Below the pieces are notes generated by a model, which was not told the DNA's origin, made no database searches, and saw nothing but the letters and a program-made list of their open reading frames with translations. A program made the position numbers and the translations under genes. DNA of 64,000 nucleotides from Cladopsammia gracilis. Lineage: Eukaryota; Cnidaria; Anthozoa; Scleractinia; Dendrophylliidae. This document shows, piece after piece, positions 1 through 11,765 of this stretch; the first letter of the stretch is position 1; each line of letters starts with the position of its first letter. Location of the stretch: NCBI GenBank assembly GCA_022457155.1, contig JAJGOT010000154.1, positions 975,001-1,039,000 of the forward strand, written 5' to 3'.

Positions 1-360
1 TTAAAGCTCTTATTTTTCTGAGCGTTCTATTTTGAATATTTTTAATGTGTGTTATTGTAAAATCACGGCCGGTTTTGGCCGGCACGGCCGCTGTCAATGG
101 ATTATAAAGGAGTTTAGCTCAAAACAAATGCTTCGACGATCTACTAGCTTCAATTCTCCTAAGACGAAATCAGGTTTAAAATAAGCACTTAGCTCTATAT
201 TCCTCCAAAAACGCTCGGACTTGCAGAGTTACGCAGCCTCAAATGCGGTCTTGACCACTGTTTGAAAAATGTGAAACCTCTCGAGTAGCAAACCGCGAAA
301 AAATGCAGGGGAAAACCGTTTTGTCCGCTAAACACAACGAAAGTGTTTTTTTCTATTAAA
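1..360 (-). repeat. fragment of a dispersed repeat family
   Basis: Read on the minus strand, the stretch near 270-335 (TTTAGCGGA, then TTTTTCGCGGTTTGCTACTC) closely resembles 27,985-28,045 on the plus strand. This makes it part of the same dispersed family that is inserted in duplication copy 1. From 360 to 690 I see only AT-rich sequence with several short ACTTCCGGTT motifs and no gene. Confidence 0.4.
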
Positions 361-1697
361 ATGTTTTATTTATCAATAACAAATCCCTAAAGTTAACAAT
401 ATTATCCTGAGAGGCTAGTCATTTCCGGTTACAAGGCATCCTGAGTTAAAGCTAGTCACTTCCGGTTACAATAATACAAGGTCACTTCCGGTTTACAGTC
501 ACTTGAAAGTCTAGTCCAAAAGGGATTATTTATAACGTTCATTTCCAGTCATTCGGTCCACTTGAAAGTTCTTTCCGGTTTGAGTCACAAGTTTTGACTG
601 TTGTACTTCACAAATATTTGGATGACACCACAAAGCAGAAAATTTCTGTTCAGTCATTTGGGAGAAATCAATTTGTAACTGTGTTGTGATGTCATTCCTT
701 ATGTCCCTCCCTTACAGTGGCCCGAGAGTTCTTGGTGCCATTGTGAAAAGTTGCTTTATTTCGAAAAACCCATATACCATAAAGTATGGTCATAATGAAA
801 AAGCGCGCTTGCATGTCATTCTCGTCGTCCGCAGAAGTCCATAGGTAAAAGAAAATAGTCTTAACATTAACTAAAAACCTAGTATTGAGTAGTGCTGATA
901 GGGTGAGAGTGAAAACACCCCACACCCTTCCACAGATTCAAATTTTAATCTAGCTTGGAAAGGCGTGGTAACCAGTTATCCCGTTCCACATTTGCAGTAC
1001 CATTGCTAAACCAGACACCCAAGATTCGCATTCTTGACACCCACGTCAGGCTATAAGGAGTGTCCGGATGTGAGCACCAAGCTCCTAACCTCATGGCTTC
1101 TGTCTTTGTCACATTTAATTTAGTCCCTGTACCTGTCTTGTATTTGTGAAGTATGGTAAACAATTTGTTTAAAGAAAAAATATCCTTTACAAAACATGTG
1201 GAGTCATCCACATATTGGCAAATTTTAAAACGCTTTCCTCAGGCTTCTGGAAGGAGAAAACCTTCAATAGTATCATCCTTTCTTACACTGTTAGCCAAAA
1301 CTTCCGCGCATAAAATGTACAAAAGTGGAGACCGGGGATCTCCCTGTCTCACCCCCACTCGAGTGGGATTTCTTTGGTCAAAAAAACATTAACTATAATT
1401 TTCATATTTGCTTGACAGTATAATGTAGAAATCCAGCGCTGGAAATTAGGGCTAAATCCAAAACGACTCAAAACATTGGTAAAAAGTTTACCCAATGTTT
1501 TTCTACCCTGTCAAAGGCTTTCTCTTGATATATATTCAGCAAGATACCAGTTTCATTGGTAATATTTATATATTCTAGAGTGTCACGCAAGAGAAGTAAA
1601 TTCTGAAAAATCGTCCTACCTGGGACGGAACAAGTTTGATCTTCTTGAATAATCGAGCGTAACACTTTTCAAAGTCTGTTTGTAATAAGAGCCTAGT

Positions 1698-2105
1698 TAC
1701 TCATGCGCGTAGCGGCATGAGTTATAAAATGGCCTCGGTTTTTCTTTTCTTTTCGGTTTTTCTTCTTATTTTTCTTTTTTTGTGTGTGTGTCACGATTTT
1801 GCACGCAAATTTATGCACTTATATTTTAAATTGTGCTCTTCCGGTTCATAGCTTTGCCATTTACACTTCCTGTTTAGTAACTTCCGGCTACTTTCACTTC
1901 CGGTAAAACAGCATTACTGAAGCGTCAAGACAGCGTCTCCTACAACCCTACCTACACAATTAATGTTCACGTTAGGTATATATAAGACGTAGAAGAATCA
2001 CTGGCTCCATTGTGGTACAGCCTTCATTTACAAAACATTCAATAGTAAAGAACGTGGTTTGCAGGAACTCTTCTCCATGTCGAACATCTTCTTATCATGT
2101 TTAAA

Positions 2106-2137
<32 letters not shown>

Positions 2138-2264
2138 CAGCAGTTTGCAAAAATTTTGAACCCACCAAAATATATCATTACATCCATATATATAGCATTG
2201 TTAGAGAGCAGGGATATAATGATATATTTTGGGGGATTCAAAATTGCAATAAAATTGCAAACTG

Positions 2265-2348
<84 letters not shown>

Positions 2349-2745
2349 TGTATTTCTTCTGTATTTATACAACTTTCTTACGCATGCGCATGAGTATAGG
2401 CTGCTTGCAGCCTCTTGTTATTTTTATTATTTTTATTTTTTGTGTCACGATTTCGCATGCAAATTTATGCACGCATATTTTAAATTGTACACTTCCGGTT
2501 CATAGCTTTGCTACTGCACTTCCTGTTTAGTGACTTCCGGCTACTCTCACTTCCGGTAAAAGAACGTTACTCAAGTGTCACGACAGCCTCTCCTACAACC
2601 CTACTTACATTAGCAATGTTCATGTTTGGTATATATAAGACTTAGAAGAATCATTCCCTTCATTGTGGTACAGCCTACTTACGCATGGGCATGAGTATAG
2701 GCTGCTACGAGCCTCTTGTTTGAACAAATTTTGTAATCAACATTG
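1698..2745. repeat. composite insertion: two direct copies of a 0.24-kb repeat around a TA microsatellite
   Basis: Two similar copies of a unit (about 1,786-2,027 and 2,441-2,673) contain CACGATTT, three CTTCCGG motifs and GGTATATATAAGAC, and both end near TTGTGGTACAGCCT. They flank a (TA)n block. Short motifs such as GCATGAGTATAGGCTGC and GCCTCTTGTT recur at 2,380-2,420 and 2,683-2,721. The insertion splits the LINE reverse transcriptase between VDYKI and ALITNRL. A partial third copy of the start lies at 34,988-35,095. Confidence 0.6.
2267..2344. repeat. (TA)n microsatellite
   Basis: An uninterrupted TA run of about 78 bp. A shorter TA run lies at about 2,111-2,136. Confidence 0.95.
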
Positions 2746-3033
2746 ACTAGCGAAATGGCCGGGCCACCAATTTTTGAGGTTTTTCTTATCATCTTTCTTG
2801 TAAAGTAATCTAGTCACGCTTCCTTGCATTGAATCACTGAGAGAATTATTTTCCAAACTAAATTTATAATTTCGAACATAATAGGGCCTAAAAGATACCA
2901 GAATTTAGCGTAAAATTCTTGAGGTAATCCGTCTGAACCGGGAGTTTTCCCTGAAGAAAGTCCACGCATTGCGTGGGTAATTTCAGCCAAAGATAAAAAA
3001 TCCTTCGCAGGATAAAATTTCGCTTTCACTTAA

Positions 3034-3667
3034 GGTTACAGTGTACCTTCAGATCGAAAATTTATTGAAAAATTTTTTTTGGCGTTAAAATAAAGTTTAC
3101 AGAATGAACTTTCATCCAAAAAAAAATAGTATCGAAAAATAGTGAAAATTGACGGAGAAATGACGGACACTTTAAAGAGCTACAACTCAAAGGGAATTTG
3201 TTTGATTTTCCTTAAATTTGGACAGAAGCTAGGCTAACATATAATCAACAAATATGTGTCGGCGAATTTCTTAATTCCGAAAACTTTTTCGTCAAGAGCC
3301 ATTTCCGTGCGATCATTCCAATTTTTTTTCTCCCCTTTTCGAAAATATTCTGTAACTTTTCACTGCAATTGAATATGGAAAATCGCCGACACGTTTTTTT
3401 AGCGCTTCGTGTCCGGAAACCCGAGAACAAATCAAATTAGCAAAATATAATAATCGCTTTGAGTTATAGCGTTTTAAAGCTGATTCGGACGTTCGAATTT
3501 AGACGTCGTAAAAAATTCGACAATTCATTTTATTAGCAAATGGTTTCCATATTTAGATAGCCAGCTCTATAAGCTTTCATTTGATATCTGGGTTTAGGTA
3601 TATTAAGTGTAATCTTAAGACGCTAGAGCTGTTATACTGGAGACACCCCTGAAGGTACACTGTAACC
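3034..3667. mobile_element. piggyBac-like MITE with TTAA target site
   Basis: Terminal inverted repeats GGTTACAGTGTACCTTCAG and CTGAAGGTACACTGTAACC (19 bp, exact) are each flanked by TTAA (3,030-3,033 and 3,668-3,671). TTAA duplication is typical of the piggyBac superfamily and also of Kolobok and Sola3. No transposase is encoded in the 634 bp. It interrupts the LINE between its linker and reverse transcriptase. Confidence 0.8.
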
Positions 3668-3800
3668 TTAATCTGTTTTCAAGTTTGTTCAAAAATTCGG
3701 TTTGGACTGTTAAATTAACAGGTTCTTGCGAGTACAAATTATGGTAAAAATCGAAATGCGCCGGAGTCTTGTGAAAAGACTTCAACACGGCGGAGTTATA

Positions 3801-4115
3801 AGGGAAAGTTCATTTATTATGACAAGGGGGGGGGGGGGGGGGGGGGGGGGAGATGAAGATATTGAAACTCGAAGCTTGAAATTTTAGCAGCCCCCCTCGC
3901 TAGCGGTTCAATTTTTTAGGAGCCCCCCCCCCCCCCCTGGTAGTCGAAAAAATTTCAGACCCCCCTCTCCTAGCCCTCCCCTCCTAGCCCTCCCCTCCTA
4001 GCCCAACAATTTTTTCAGAGCCCCCCCCCCCCTTTGGGTGTCTAAAAATATTCGGAGTCCCTCCCTTCAATATTTTCATCCCCCCCCCCCTTGTCATATT
4101 AAATGGACTTTCCCT
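3801..4115. mobile_element. MITE with G-run termini
   Basis: Inverted ends AGGGAAAGT(T/C)CATTTA and TATGACAAG are followed by a 25-G run on the left and a poly-C run on the right. The interior repeats blocks of the form AGCCCCCC...TTTTCAGA. It is non-coding and inserted in the LINE. Confidence 0.75.
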
Positions 4116-4883
4116 AAATAGATTGAACAGTACTTTTCCGTGTTGCTTCGAGCGTAAAAATGAACTTGGTAGGTTTTTCACCTTCTTCAAGCCATTTGAC
4201 TCTGCTACGAATTTGGCTTCCTCTCATTTGGGATAAATTAATGGCCCGAATTTCTCTTTCAAGCGTTTCTATGGTGGTTTTCGCTGAGTTATCTCCTTCA
4301 ATAAGAGCCCGTTTAGCTTCGATCAAAGAATTTATAGTTGCGTGGCCTTATCGCGAATTAATATGCGTTGTTTACTTCGACCAAAATCTATAGCAACTAA
4401 TTTTATAGATTCTTTAAGTAAATCCCACCAAGCTTGAATGGAAGTAAATGCTTTCCGGTACAATACATGTTTCTTAATAATTTCTGAGATCATATCGCAA
4501 ATATTAAATTCTAAATTTAGCCTCCAAAGTCCTGGTCCACGGGAAAATGCATTATGCAAATTGGAGCTTAAATCAATAGAATCATGATCGGAAAAACACA
4601 AGGCAAAATTTCACATTTTAGAAAGGAATCATACAAGTCCTGAGCAATAAAAAAATTATCCAAACGTGTACCGATAGTTTTATCCGCATTAAAACATGTG
4701 CATTGCATTTGTCAGTCATTTTTCAGTTTTTTTTTTTGGCGCCAGTGAACAATATAATGCGAAAAGCAGTCGTTGGGCAGTCGCGCCACAAACTCAGGGT
4801 GAACTTGACGAGTTTCGCCTAGAACAGTCCGCAAGTGTATTTTTACCCTTAATTTCCAATAATTATTATGCATTCTACATCGC

Positions 4884-5075
4884 TAGCCGTTAGCTAGCCG
4901 TTCAAAAATATCTTCAGCCGTTCGAACGGCTGCTGCTAACCGTTCAAAAAATTTATTCAGCCGTTCGAACGGCTTGGGTTATCCGTTCGGAAAAAACATT
5001 CAGCCGTTCGAACGGCTAATGTTAGTATCCGTTTAGACAAAAACGAACGGCTACACTTATCCGTTCACAAACGAT
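4884..5075. repeat. CCGTTC palindromic repeat array (left)
   Basis: AGCCGTTCGAACGGCT occurs three times at roughly 57-bp spacing, interleaved with single CCGTTC motifs in both orientations. A similar array lies at 9,985-10,165. Together they may be the subterminal regions of one large element that now contains everything in between. Confidence 0.7.
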
Positions 5076-5168
5076 TAGATTTCCAGCCATTTCAAGAGCT
5101 CTAGTCTTTTGGCCGGTGACTTAACAGTTGATTTATTTTTGTTTTCCTTCGCTCACCACGCAATTTGC

Positions 5169-5708
5169 ATACCTTATCATTTATAAGTATAGGAAATTAA
5201 CAATGCACGTTGACAACGCGAAGAAAATTTACATTACACTAAATTAACGCGAATTTTTCAAAAGTTAGGTTTACATGCATTAAATTAATGCGAATTTTTC
5301 GATAAGCATCTTGCTTTATTTACTGCGATTTTCATAATTCTGCAAACTCGCACTTTACATTTCGAAACGCCAAACTGCGTTTTGGCTTCCGTCAATAAAA
5401 CCTTCCAAGACAAGTACACGGATGTTTCTAAGCTTTTTTTAAGCCGAAAATTTGGTTTTGAAGCCTAACTAGACCCTATCAACTCAAAAGATCTTTCAAA
5501 GCCTCCGTGAAATGTGACTCTGAAGAGCCAATAGAGGAGTCATGAACTAATAAGGTTTTGTTATGAAATAAAGGTGCTTTAAAATAACAATGTTGTAAAA
5601 TAGCCTGCATTAAATTTACATCGACATTAATTAAGATACATTAAATTAACGTGAATTTTGTATAATCGCGTTAATAAAGTGCATTGTTAATTTCCTATAA
5701 TAAGGTAT
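5169..5708. mobile_element. TIR MITE
   Basis: The left end (ATACCTTAT...TATAGGAAATTAACAATGCAC) is inverted at the right end (GTGCATTGTTAATTTCCTATA...ATAAGGTAT), with a small insertion in the left arm. TTAACGCGAATTTT motifs recur inside. It is non-coding, about 540 bp. Confidence 0.7.
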
Positions 5709-6323
5709 GTCAAAAGTAATTTTAAACCTTTTGGATATAAACATCTCGCTATTCATAGAATTAATATAAACACGCATTCAAAAGAGAATCACCTCCAGAG
5801 TACGTACGGTCAACTCCCGCCTTGCGGACACCTCGCTATTACGGACACCCCGCTATTACGGACAGCAGCTAAATCCCCGGCGAAAGTTACAGACGTTTGA
5901 CTGCATGAAACAAACTCCCGCTATTACGGACTCTCGCTATTACGGACTTACGGACACTTTATTCGGTCCCAACGTCACAATTTTATTGTTTTCTCTCTCG
6001 TTATATCGGACACCGACCAGCATCTTGGAATATTTGCACACATACATCAAGTCTATTTTTTCTGCTTTTTGAAATTGTCTTTGTCTTTTTTGGTCGATTC
6101 AGGATTTTACCACAATTGCCGCTAAACTCACAATCTGATTGATCGACGTGAGTGGTAAATGAGAGTCCAGACAACGGCGCTGACGCTAACATCACGCGCA
6201 CTTGAAAAACACCAATCAGATTGCGAGAAAGTTATAGACAACGCTTGCTCCTTCTTTGCTGTCACGTTTTGTAACAAGACTTCGATTTTCCTTGTGTTTT
6301 TTTCTAAATATTGTTGTAAAAAA

Positions 6324-6504
6324 CAAATTTACACCGGTTTTCCGTGGTGTGGACTCTTATTTACCACGATTTAAGTCATCACATGGTCAAAATTTGTTGC
6401 TGACTCACTCGGCTGCGCCTCGTAAGTCCACAACATTTTGACCATGTGATGACGTAAATCGTGGTAATTAAGAGTCCACACCGCGGAAAACCGGTGTAAA
6501 TTTG
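6324..6504. repeat. long hairpin
   Basis: An inverted repeat of about 75 bp per arm (CAAATTTACACCGG... / ...CCGGTGTAAATTTG) surrounds a short loop containing GGCTGCGCC. It is probably a small MITE nested inside the pogo-like element. Confidence 0.8.
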
Positions 6505-7011
6505 TTAAATTTAGTATCTTTGGCGACAAAGTCGGGGAAGTTGTAATTCAAAGGAGAAGTACACAGAGCCGATTGGAACGATATTTTAAGACAATGTGAT
6601 AGCTGATGCAATCAATAGCTGATGTTCAGGTTTTTCCTTGAAAATAATTTTTTTAGAAATGTAGATTACTGTACTTCAGTACAGTAGGAAACCATAACGA
6701 TGCATGTGTGGACGTTGCTGCAACATACGATGATTGTTGTTTACGTACTTAGAAGAACTACTGTACACAAAGGGTACGTAACTTCTGTTCTGTTAAGTTC
6801 TGTTCTGTTTGTAAATAAAGTTCTGACGCTCTTTACGTGCTACAATGGGTCTGAAAAAGGTACTGGAGTTAATGAAAATGAACACACATGTGACCCCCTA
6901 CTGTAAATATGGTTTAAAATAAATAAAAAATTCTCGCATCCCGCTATTACGGACTCTCGCTATTACGGACACCAAATCGCGGTCCCGAGGGTGTCCGCTA
7001 TAACGGGAGTT

Positions 7012-9620
7012 TTTTTTTTTTTTTTTTTTTTTTTTATTGGATATTACTCACATCTAATTACAATACTACAGTACATTACGTTACAGTCATGTACAAAATA
7101 CAAAGTACAGTAAAATACAAGTCTGATTTTGAGTAGTGTTACTATTTAAATCGATGTTGTTAGTAAACAAACTTCTTGTCAATTAAAGGTTTCCATTTCT
7201 TATAGAAATATTCAGTTGAATTAGTACTTACTGATATTTGTTTTTCTATCTCCGCTTTGTTTACCACTATTGTTTGATAAACACTTAATGACAGAGGATC
7301 TTCATTAATACTACAGCAGTATATATAGTATTTCGCAAGTAGCAAGAGATGATTAGTTAACTTATTGAGGTAATCGTTACCAATAATACCATACAATATT
7401 TTAACAGTTGATAATTCTAGTTTTATTGATAGGTATGTTTCATACCAGTCTAGAAAAGCTTTCCAGAACTCCGAAACGGCCCGACATGAGACAAGCATGT
7501 GCTTCAAATCTTGTTTTATTTCTAAGCATAGATAACAGAGATCACTGTTTGCGAGTTTAGCTTTAAACAGTTTGCTTTTAGTGAAAACTATGTCGTGTAA
7601 AATTTTGTATTGGAACATAGTCAACTTTGTTTCTTTGGTGATAGAAAACGCTAAGTTAAAGTAATTGTTTATTTGGTCCGGTGGTAAGCCATTGTCAATC
7701 AGGCGTTGTTTGGCGGTCGGTTCTTCAAATATATGATTAACAAAACTTTTATGTATAGCTTTGGTTGTTAGTGCTTTCAAATTCTGACATGGCTGTGTAA
7801 GTTGCTCTTGCTGTATGTTCATTTGATTTATAGACTTTTTATATTCATTTGGAATAGCGTTTATTACTCCGTAATAAGTCAGAATATTTGTTTTTAACTG
7901 GTATCGGAATTTAAATTCTTCGTAAGTGAGGAAATCAAGATTATGGTCGAGAAGGTTTTCTAAAGTAGAAACTCCTTTATCAAACCATGCTCGATAGAAA
8001 ATCATTTTATGATCAATTTTGATATCCCTGTTGTTCCATATAACCGTTTTCTTTGTGCATGGCTTGATATTATTCTGCACATCTTTTAACTCAAACCAGT
8101 ACTGAAGTGTTCTTATGTAAAAGAGTGGGAGCTCCTTAATGTTAATGTCTTTGCCGTTACAGTTGCAGTTTGAGAGGAAAGTAAACCCCCCCAAGTGTGA
8201 AGTGGCTTCATTAGCAATAGCCGTCCATGCTGAATTCTCATTCAGTTTAAATCGCTTTATCCATATGCATTTTAAAGCTTTGTTCATTAAAGTAAAATCA
8301 ATCATGTTCAGGCCTCCATTTTCGCGTTCGCCAATGATTGTGGTCTTTTTAATTTTGGCTATTTTGTTTCCCCAGATAAAATTAAAGGTGATCTTGTTTA
8401 CCTGGTCACTAAATTTTTCAGGGACTGGAAGTACAGATGCATTGAAAATAAGCTTTGAAAGGCCCAGGGATTTTACAATATTAATCTTGCCTAATAGGGT
8501 TAATTTTCGTCTCTTCCAATTGTTTAGCGTGTTATCCAAAGCATCTAATTTATTATAAAAATTCAATTTGTCGCTTGTTTTCTTGCAATTTGAGAAGTGT
8601 ATCCCCAGAGCAAAAACAGATTCTTTTGGCCACTTAACGTTAAATGGGGTATCTTCTCTGTTTTTCCATTTTCCCAGCCAAAGAGCTTCTGATTTCGTGG
8701 GATTAATTTTTAGTCCTGAACATCTTTCAAACTTTTCCAGGAGCTTCAACAATGCACTCATCGAGCTAAGGTTTTTTAGAAAAACCGTTGTATTGACAAT
8801 TGTATGCTTGACAAAAGTATCCAAGACTCCGAGACCTTGAGGAAAAAAATACGAGACTCCGAGACAGAAAAAGCACCAGCCAAACGAGACTTTGAGACTT
8901 CAAACAAAAACTGCCGAGATTTCGAGACCGGACCAAAATTTTCCGAGACCCACGATTTTGAAGGCACCATTCGCCACCCCTTCATCTGCATACTGTGTTA
9001 TTTTTATTTCACGTTGTCCTACTGCGATGCCTTCAATTTTAGAGTTTTGTTTGATTGCAAGTGCTAGTACTTCAATACCTAAAACAAAAGGCATGCCTGA
9101 CAAAGGGCATCCCTGCCTGACTCCTCGCTCCAGGTTAAAAAAATCAGATGCAAAACCGTTGTTTGTAACACAGCTTGTTATATTGCAGTAGAAAGTTTGC
9201 ACCCAATTTTTAAAGTCAGGTCCAAAGTTAAGCTTATCAAGAACTTTAAAAAGGAAATTCCATTCTATAGAATCAAACGCTTTTTCAAAGTCTAGGAAAA
9301 CAGCGAGGCCGGGAAGATTTTTTGTTGCGGTGTAGTTAATAATATCACTGATAAGTCTTACATTTTCTCCAATATATCGTCCCTTGATATAGCCGGTTTG
9401 ATCAGGGTTTATCACAAGTGGCAAAACAGTTTCAAGTCTTTTTGCAATTGCTTTCGTAGCAATTTTGTAATCTGTATTTAAAAGTGATATAGGTCTCAGA
9501 TTTACTAGGAGGTTAGTCGGTTTGTCCTTTTTTGGTACGAGTGTAATAATACCTCTTTTCTGGCATATTGACAGTTGACGTTTTTCAAAGCCATAGTTGA
9601 TGCTCGCAATAACATCTATA
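7012..9620 (-). mobile_element. 5'-truncated L1/Tx1-type LINE with poly(A) and 13-bp TSD
   Basis: The minus strand encodes LINE reverse transcriptase. From 9,620 leftwards it shows LRPISLLNTDYKIA, DQTGYIKGRYIGEN, FLDFEKAFDSIEW, GVRQGCPLSG and KITQYAD, then the thumb and C-terminal region (8,784 to 7,160) with LKINPTKSEALWLG, FIWGNKI and a late cysteine pair YLCLE near FQYKILHD. A 3' UTR follows, then a poly(T) tract at 7,012-7,036, which is the poly(A) tail. The TSD TATAACGGGAGTT is exact at 6,999-7,011 and 9,621-9,633. The element is inserted in the right TIR of the pogo-like element and is dead: its catalytic motif is split by a 189-bp insertion. Confidence 0.9.
8793..8981. mobile_element. 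189-bp insertion in the LINE catalytic YADD motif
   Basis: The LINE reading frame runs to KITQYAD at about 8,982 and resumes at TTVFLKNL at about 8,792. The intervening 189 bp is unrelated and rich in CGAGACT/CCGAGAC motifs. No clear TIR or TSD is visible. Confidence 0.7.
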
Positions 9621-9984
9621 TATAACGGGAGTTGACTGTAGTCATTCTTGGATACTTGGAAATGAAAGCAGGGAGTTTGGAAAAGCTTAGTCTTAATTTT
9701 GTCCAGCAAAACTACAAAGAAAACAGAGAATTCTTCGGAAGCGGACAGTCAAAAAGTGTTATGCAAATTTTAGCAAAACGCAGAGTTACGCTTCGGTCAG
9801 TACATACAGTGCTCGAACAGTATAACTCTGACGGTTTCATCGTCCTTAATAAAGTGCATGCTCGGTAAATGTAAACATTAGGCGTATAATTTACTTGAAC
9901 AGTTTTGATTTTAAGACAGAGAAAGACTCGGGTTTTGATTTTAATTGTTCCTTCGCGTCTTTGATTGTTCGCTCAAAATTTTTC

Positions 9985-10165
9985 GATATCCGTTTTAGCC
10001 GTTTACAGCCAGCCGTTCTAAATTTTTCTTCTGCCGTTCAACTTCATCAGTTCAAAATTTTTTCCTCATCCGTTCATGGTAACCGTTTTAAACGGCTCGG
10101 CCATCTGTTTTTCATCCGTTCACTAGCCGTGCGTTTTGCCGTTCGACGGATAGCCGTTTATAGTA
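9985..10165. repeat. CCGTTC repeat array (right)
   Basis: At least eight CCGTTC/CCGTTT motifs occur here, some paired as AACCGTTTTAAACGGCT. It resembles the array at 4,884-5,075. The stretch 10,170-10,320 holds nothing I can assign. Confidence 0.65.
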
Positions 10166-10321
10166 TCGTTTTCGCGTGAGAGGTCACACTTTGCGCATGG
10201 GGTCATTGTTTTCTCCGCGCTGTTGATTGGCTCAAACGATTTTTAGTTGGAATGCATTGTTCGTTTCCTGTAATACGATTGGTTAGTTTAGTTTAAGTGG
10301 CCCCGGTAACAGTAGCAGCAC

Positions 10322-11045
10322 AGTAAAACACTAACAATTTTCTACCAGAAGAATCTTTTTTCCATTGTAAACATTTGAAATCAGTATTTCCTGCGACAAG
10401 AATGGCAACGCCGCCTTGTTTACCAAGAGCGGGCGACCAGAAACTTTTAATACCGCGCCATAATAGCTGTCAGAGAATTTATCGCATTTTGTCTTGTCGC
10501 TAGAGTTTCTTGAAAACAAATAAAATCAGAACGGGAATTTTTCGCAAAATCAAAAACAGAGCGTTGTTTGGCTTCATTGCCAAAACCACGGATATTCAAG
10601 TTGTAAATTTAGTTTGAATGCAAAAACTTAGAGAAAATTCTTCTGGTAAAATTAAGCTTACATAAGAACTTTTAAGCTTAAGCCTAACTAAGCAATTTTT
10701 GCAAATCACATTTCGACGGTTACTTGCTTTTTTGTATATGTTTGTTTGTCCGATGTCCAGTGTTTCTCTTCTTCGGCAAAGGTTGTTCGCCGTCATATTC
10801 AGAACGTTCGCGAGTTTTAGGGTCCGTTTTCTTTGCTTCAGGAATTGGCGTGTCTTGTTTGTCTTTCTCCGTGGTTTTTCCAGTGACGAGGACGGGTTGT
10901 GTTGGTTCTTCATCCTTACAAATGTCACATAATCATGACAGGCTCTGGACAATCAGAAGCTAGGTGCCCGGTTTGTTCGTAGTTAAAACAAACAATGTTA
11001 TGGCAAGAGTTTGCGAAGTGCCCTGTTTGTTTTGACAATGGCGGT
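10322..11045 (-). mobile_element. LINE fragment: ORF1 zinc knuckles plus start of ORF2 endonuclease
   Basis: On the minus strand, about 11,030-10,935 encodes TGHFANSCHN followed by TGHLASDCPEP, the pattern of CCHC zinc knuckles of LINE ORF1. One expected cysteine is Y (FNYEQTGHLASDC). A lysine/arginine-rich tail follows. From about 10,615, NIRGFGNEAKQRSVFDF and SDFICFQET match the N-terminus of the APE-type endonuclease of ORF2. Frameshifts follow, and the element is cut off near 10,322. Confidence 0.7.
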
Positions 11046-11059
11046 ACGTACGAGGTTCA

Positions 11060-11360
11060 CAATAAATAAGATCCCGGGTGGACGGACAGACGCGTGAAAT
11101 CCGTAATGAAAACAAACATCTTGGATGTTGGGTGGTGTCATACGCGCATGTTTTGCGACGTCATACGCGCCCGCGAACTAGCCGTGCTAGCCGTGCACAA
11201 CGCCAACGCGGACGGCCGACGGCGGCGGACGGCACACGCAAGCGGCCGCGAAACATTCCGCTAGCCATGACCATGAAAAATGACGGGCATAGGTTCTATG
11301 CGTATGGGGCTTCGCAGCCGGGCCTTCGGCCCGGCGAGTGCTCCGCTATAATTCCTTTAT
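11060..11360 (+). repeat. GC-rich dispersed repeat end
   Basis: The stretch ending GTGCTCCGCTATA at about 11,352 (with GGGCCTTCGGCCC and GCTAGCCATGACCATG) is found inverted at 27,697-27,960. It is CpG-rich and non-coding. From 11,370 to 11,760 I see nothing recognisable. Confidence 0.65.
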
Positions 11361-11765
11361 TAGCTAGACAAATTTTAGTCACAAAACTGCGAAATCTTTA
11401 GTCGCAAATACGCCCGATACAGGCGCAATTTCGAGCACTATAAAGTTAATCTGCGTTTGGTATTTAGGTTAAAGCTTCCCAAATCAAGCAGAGAACCACA
11501 GCAAAATCAAGACAGAACATTCAAAACATACCAGAACGGTAGCGAGGAAAATTCGATAACTTCTTGCTTGATTCCAAAGAGACAACCTACTTGGTCCGGA
11601 GAAGAACCTTCGTCCAATTTTCCACTGCGCACTTTTAGTGGGCATTAAAATATTGAGCCGTACGATTCCAAAATCGGGAAAATATTCGAAACTAAATAAG
11701 GACAAACAGATTATTCATATGCGACATTTCGGAACCCCAATGATGCCTGATTTCCACGCGCTGGG

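Larger units (their letters stand above)
690..4695 (-). mobile_element. degenerate L1/Tx1-type LINE, 5'-truncated, with nested insertions
   Basis: LINE ORF2 pieces lie in order on the minus strand. They are: the C-terminal end of the endonuclease (4,330-4,690, with a FSDHDS motif); a linker with SRVKWLEEGEKPTKFI (4,114-4,326); the start of the reverse transcriptase with GKTPGSDGLPQEFYAKFW (2,814-3,033); ISLVNVDYKI (about 2,750); DQTCSVPGRT and a degraded catalytic region (1,468-1,665); VRQGDPRSPLLYI and QYVDDS (1,200-1,380); and thumb and C-terminal sequence (692-1,200). The pieces are separated by stops, frameshifts and at least three later insertions (1,698-2,745, 3,034-3,667, 3,801-4,115). 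The order and motifs match the L1/Tx1 group; no intact ORF remains. The 3' end is not defined, as no poly(A) tract is visible. Confidence 0.85.
5807..9638. mobile_element. pogo/Tigger-like non-autonomous element, split by a LINE
   Basis: The left end CGGTCAACTCCCG (preceded by TA) and the right end CGGGAGTTGACTG (followed by TA) form a TIR of the kind seen in Tc1/pogo elements with TA target sites. Subterminal copies of CTCGCTATTACGGACA and GGTGTCCGCTATAACGGGAG occur near both ends. Without the LINE at 7,012-9,620 the element would be about 1.2 kb. No transposase was seen. Confidence 0.75.

Noticed and set aside
2059..2530. Long open frames with Tyr-Ile repeats
   Set aside because: They arise from the TA microsatellite and share no protein features.
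8139..8840. Plus-strand ORFs opposite the LINE
   Set aside because: Shadows of the LINE reverse-transcriptase frame on the other strand.
8900..9709. LINE ORF extending past 9,620
   Set aside because: The 13-bp TSD places the LINE end at 9,620; the rest of the open frame is pogo-like and flanking sequence.
11078..11401. 107-residue arginine-rich ORF
   Set aside because: It lies across a GC-rich dispersed repeat that also occurs inverted at 27.7 kb.
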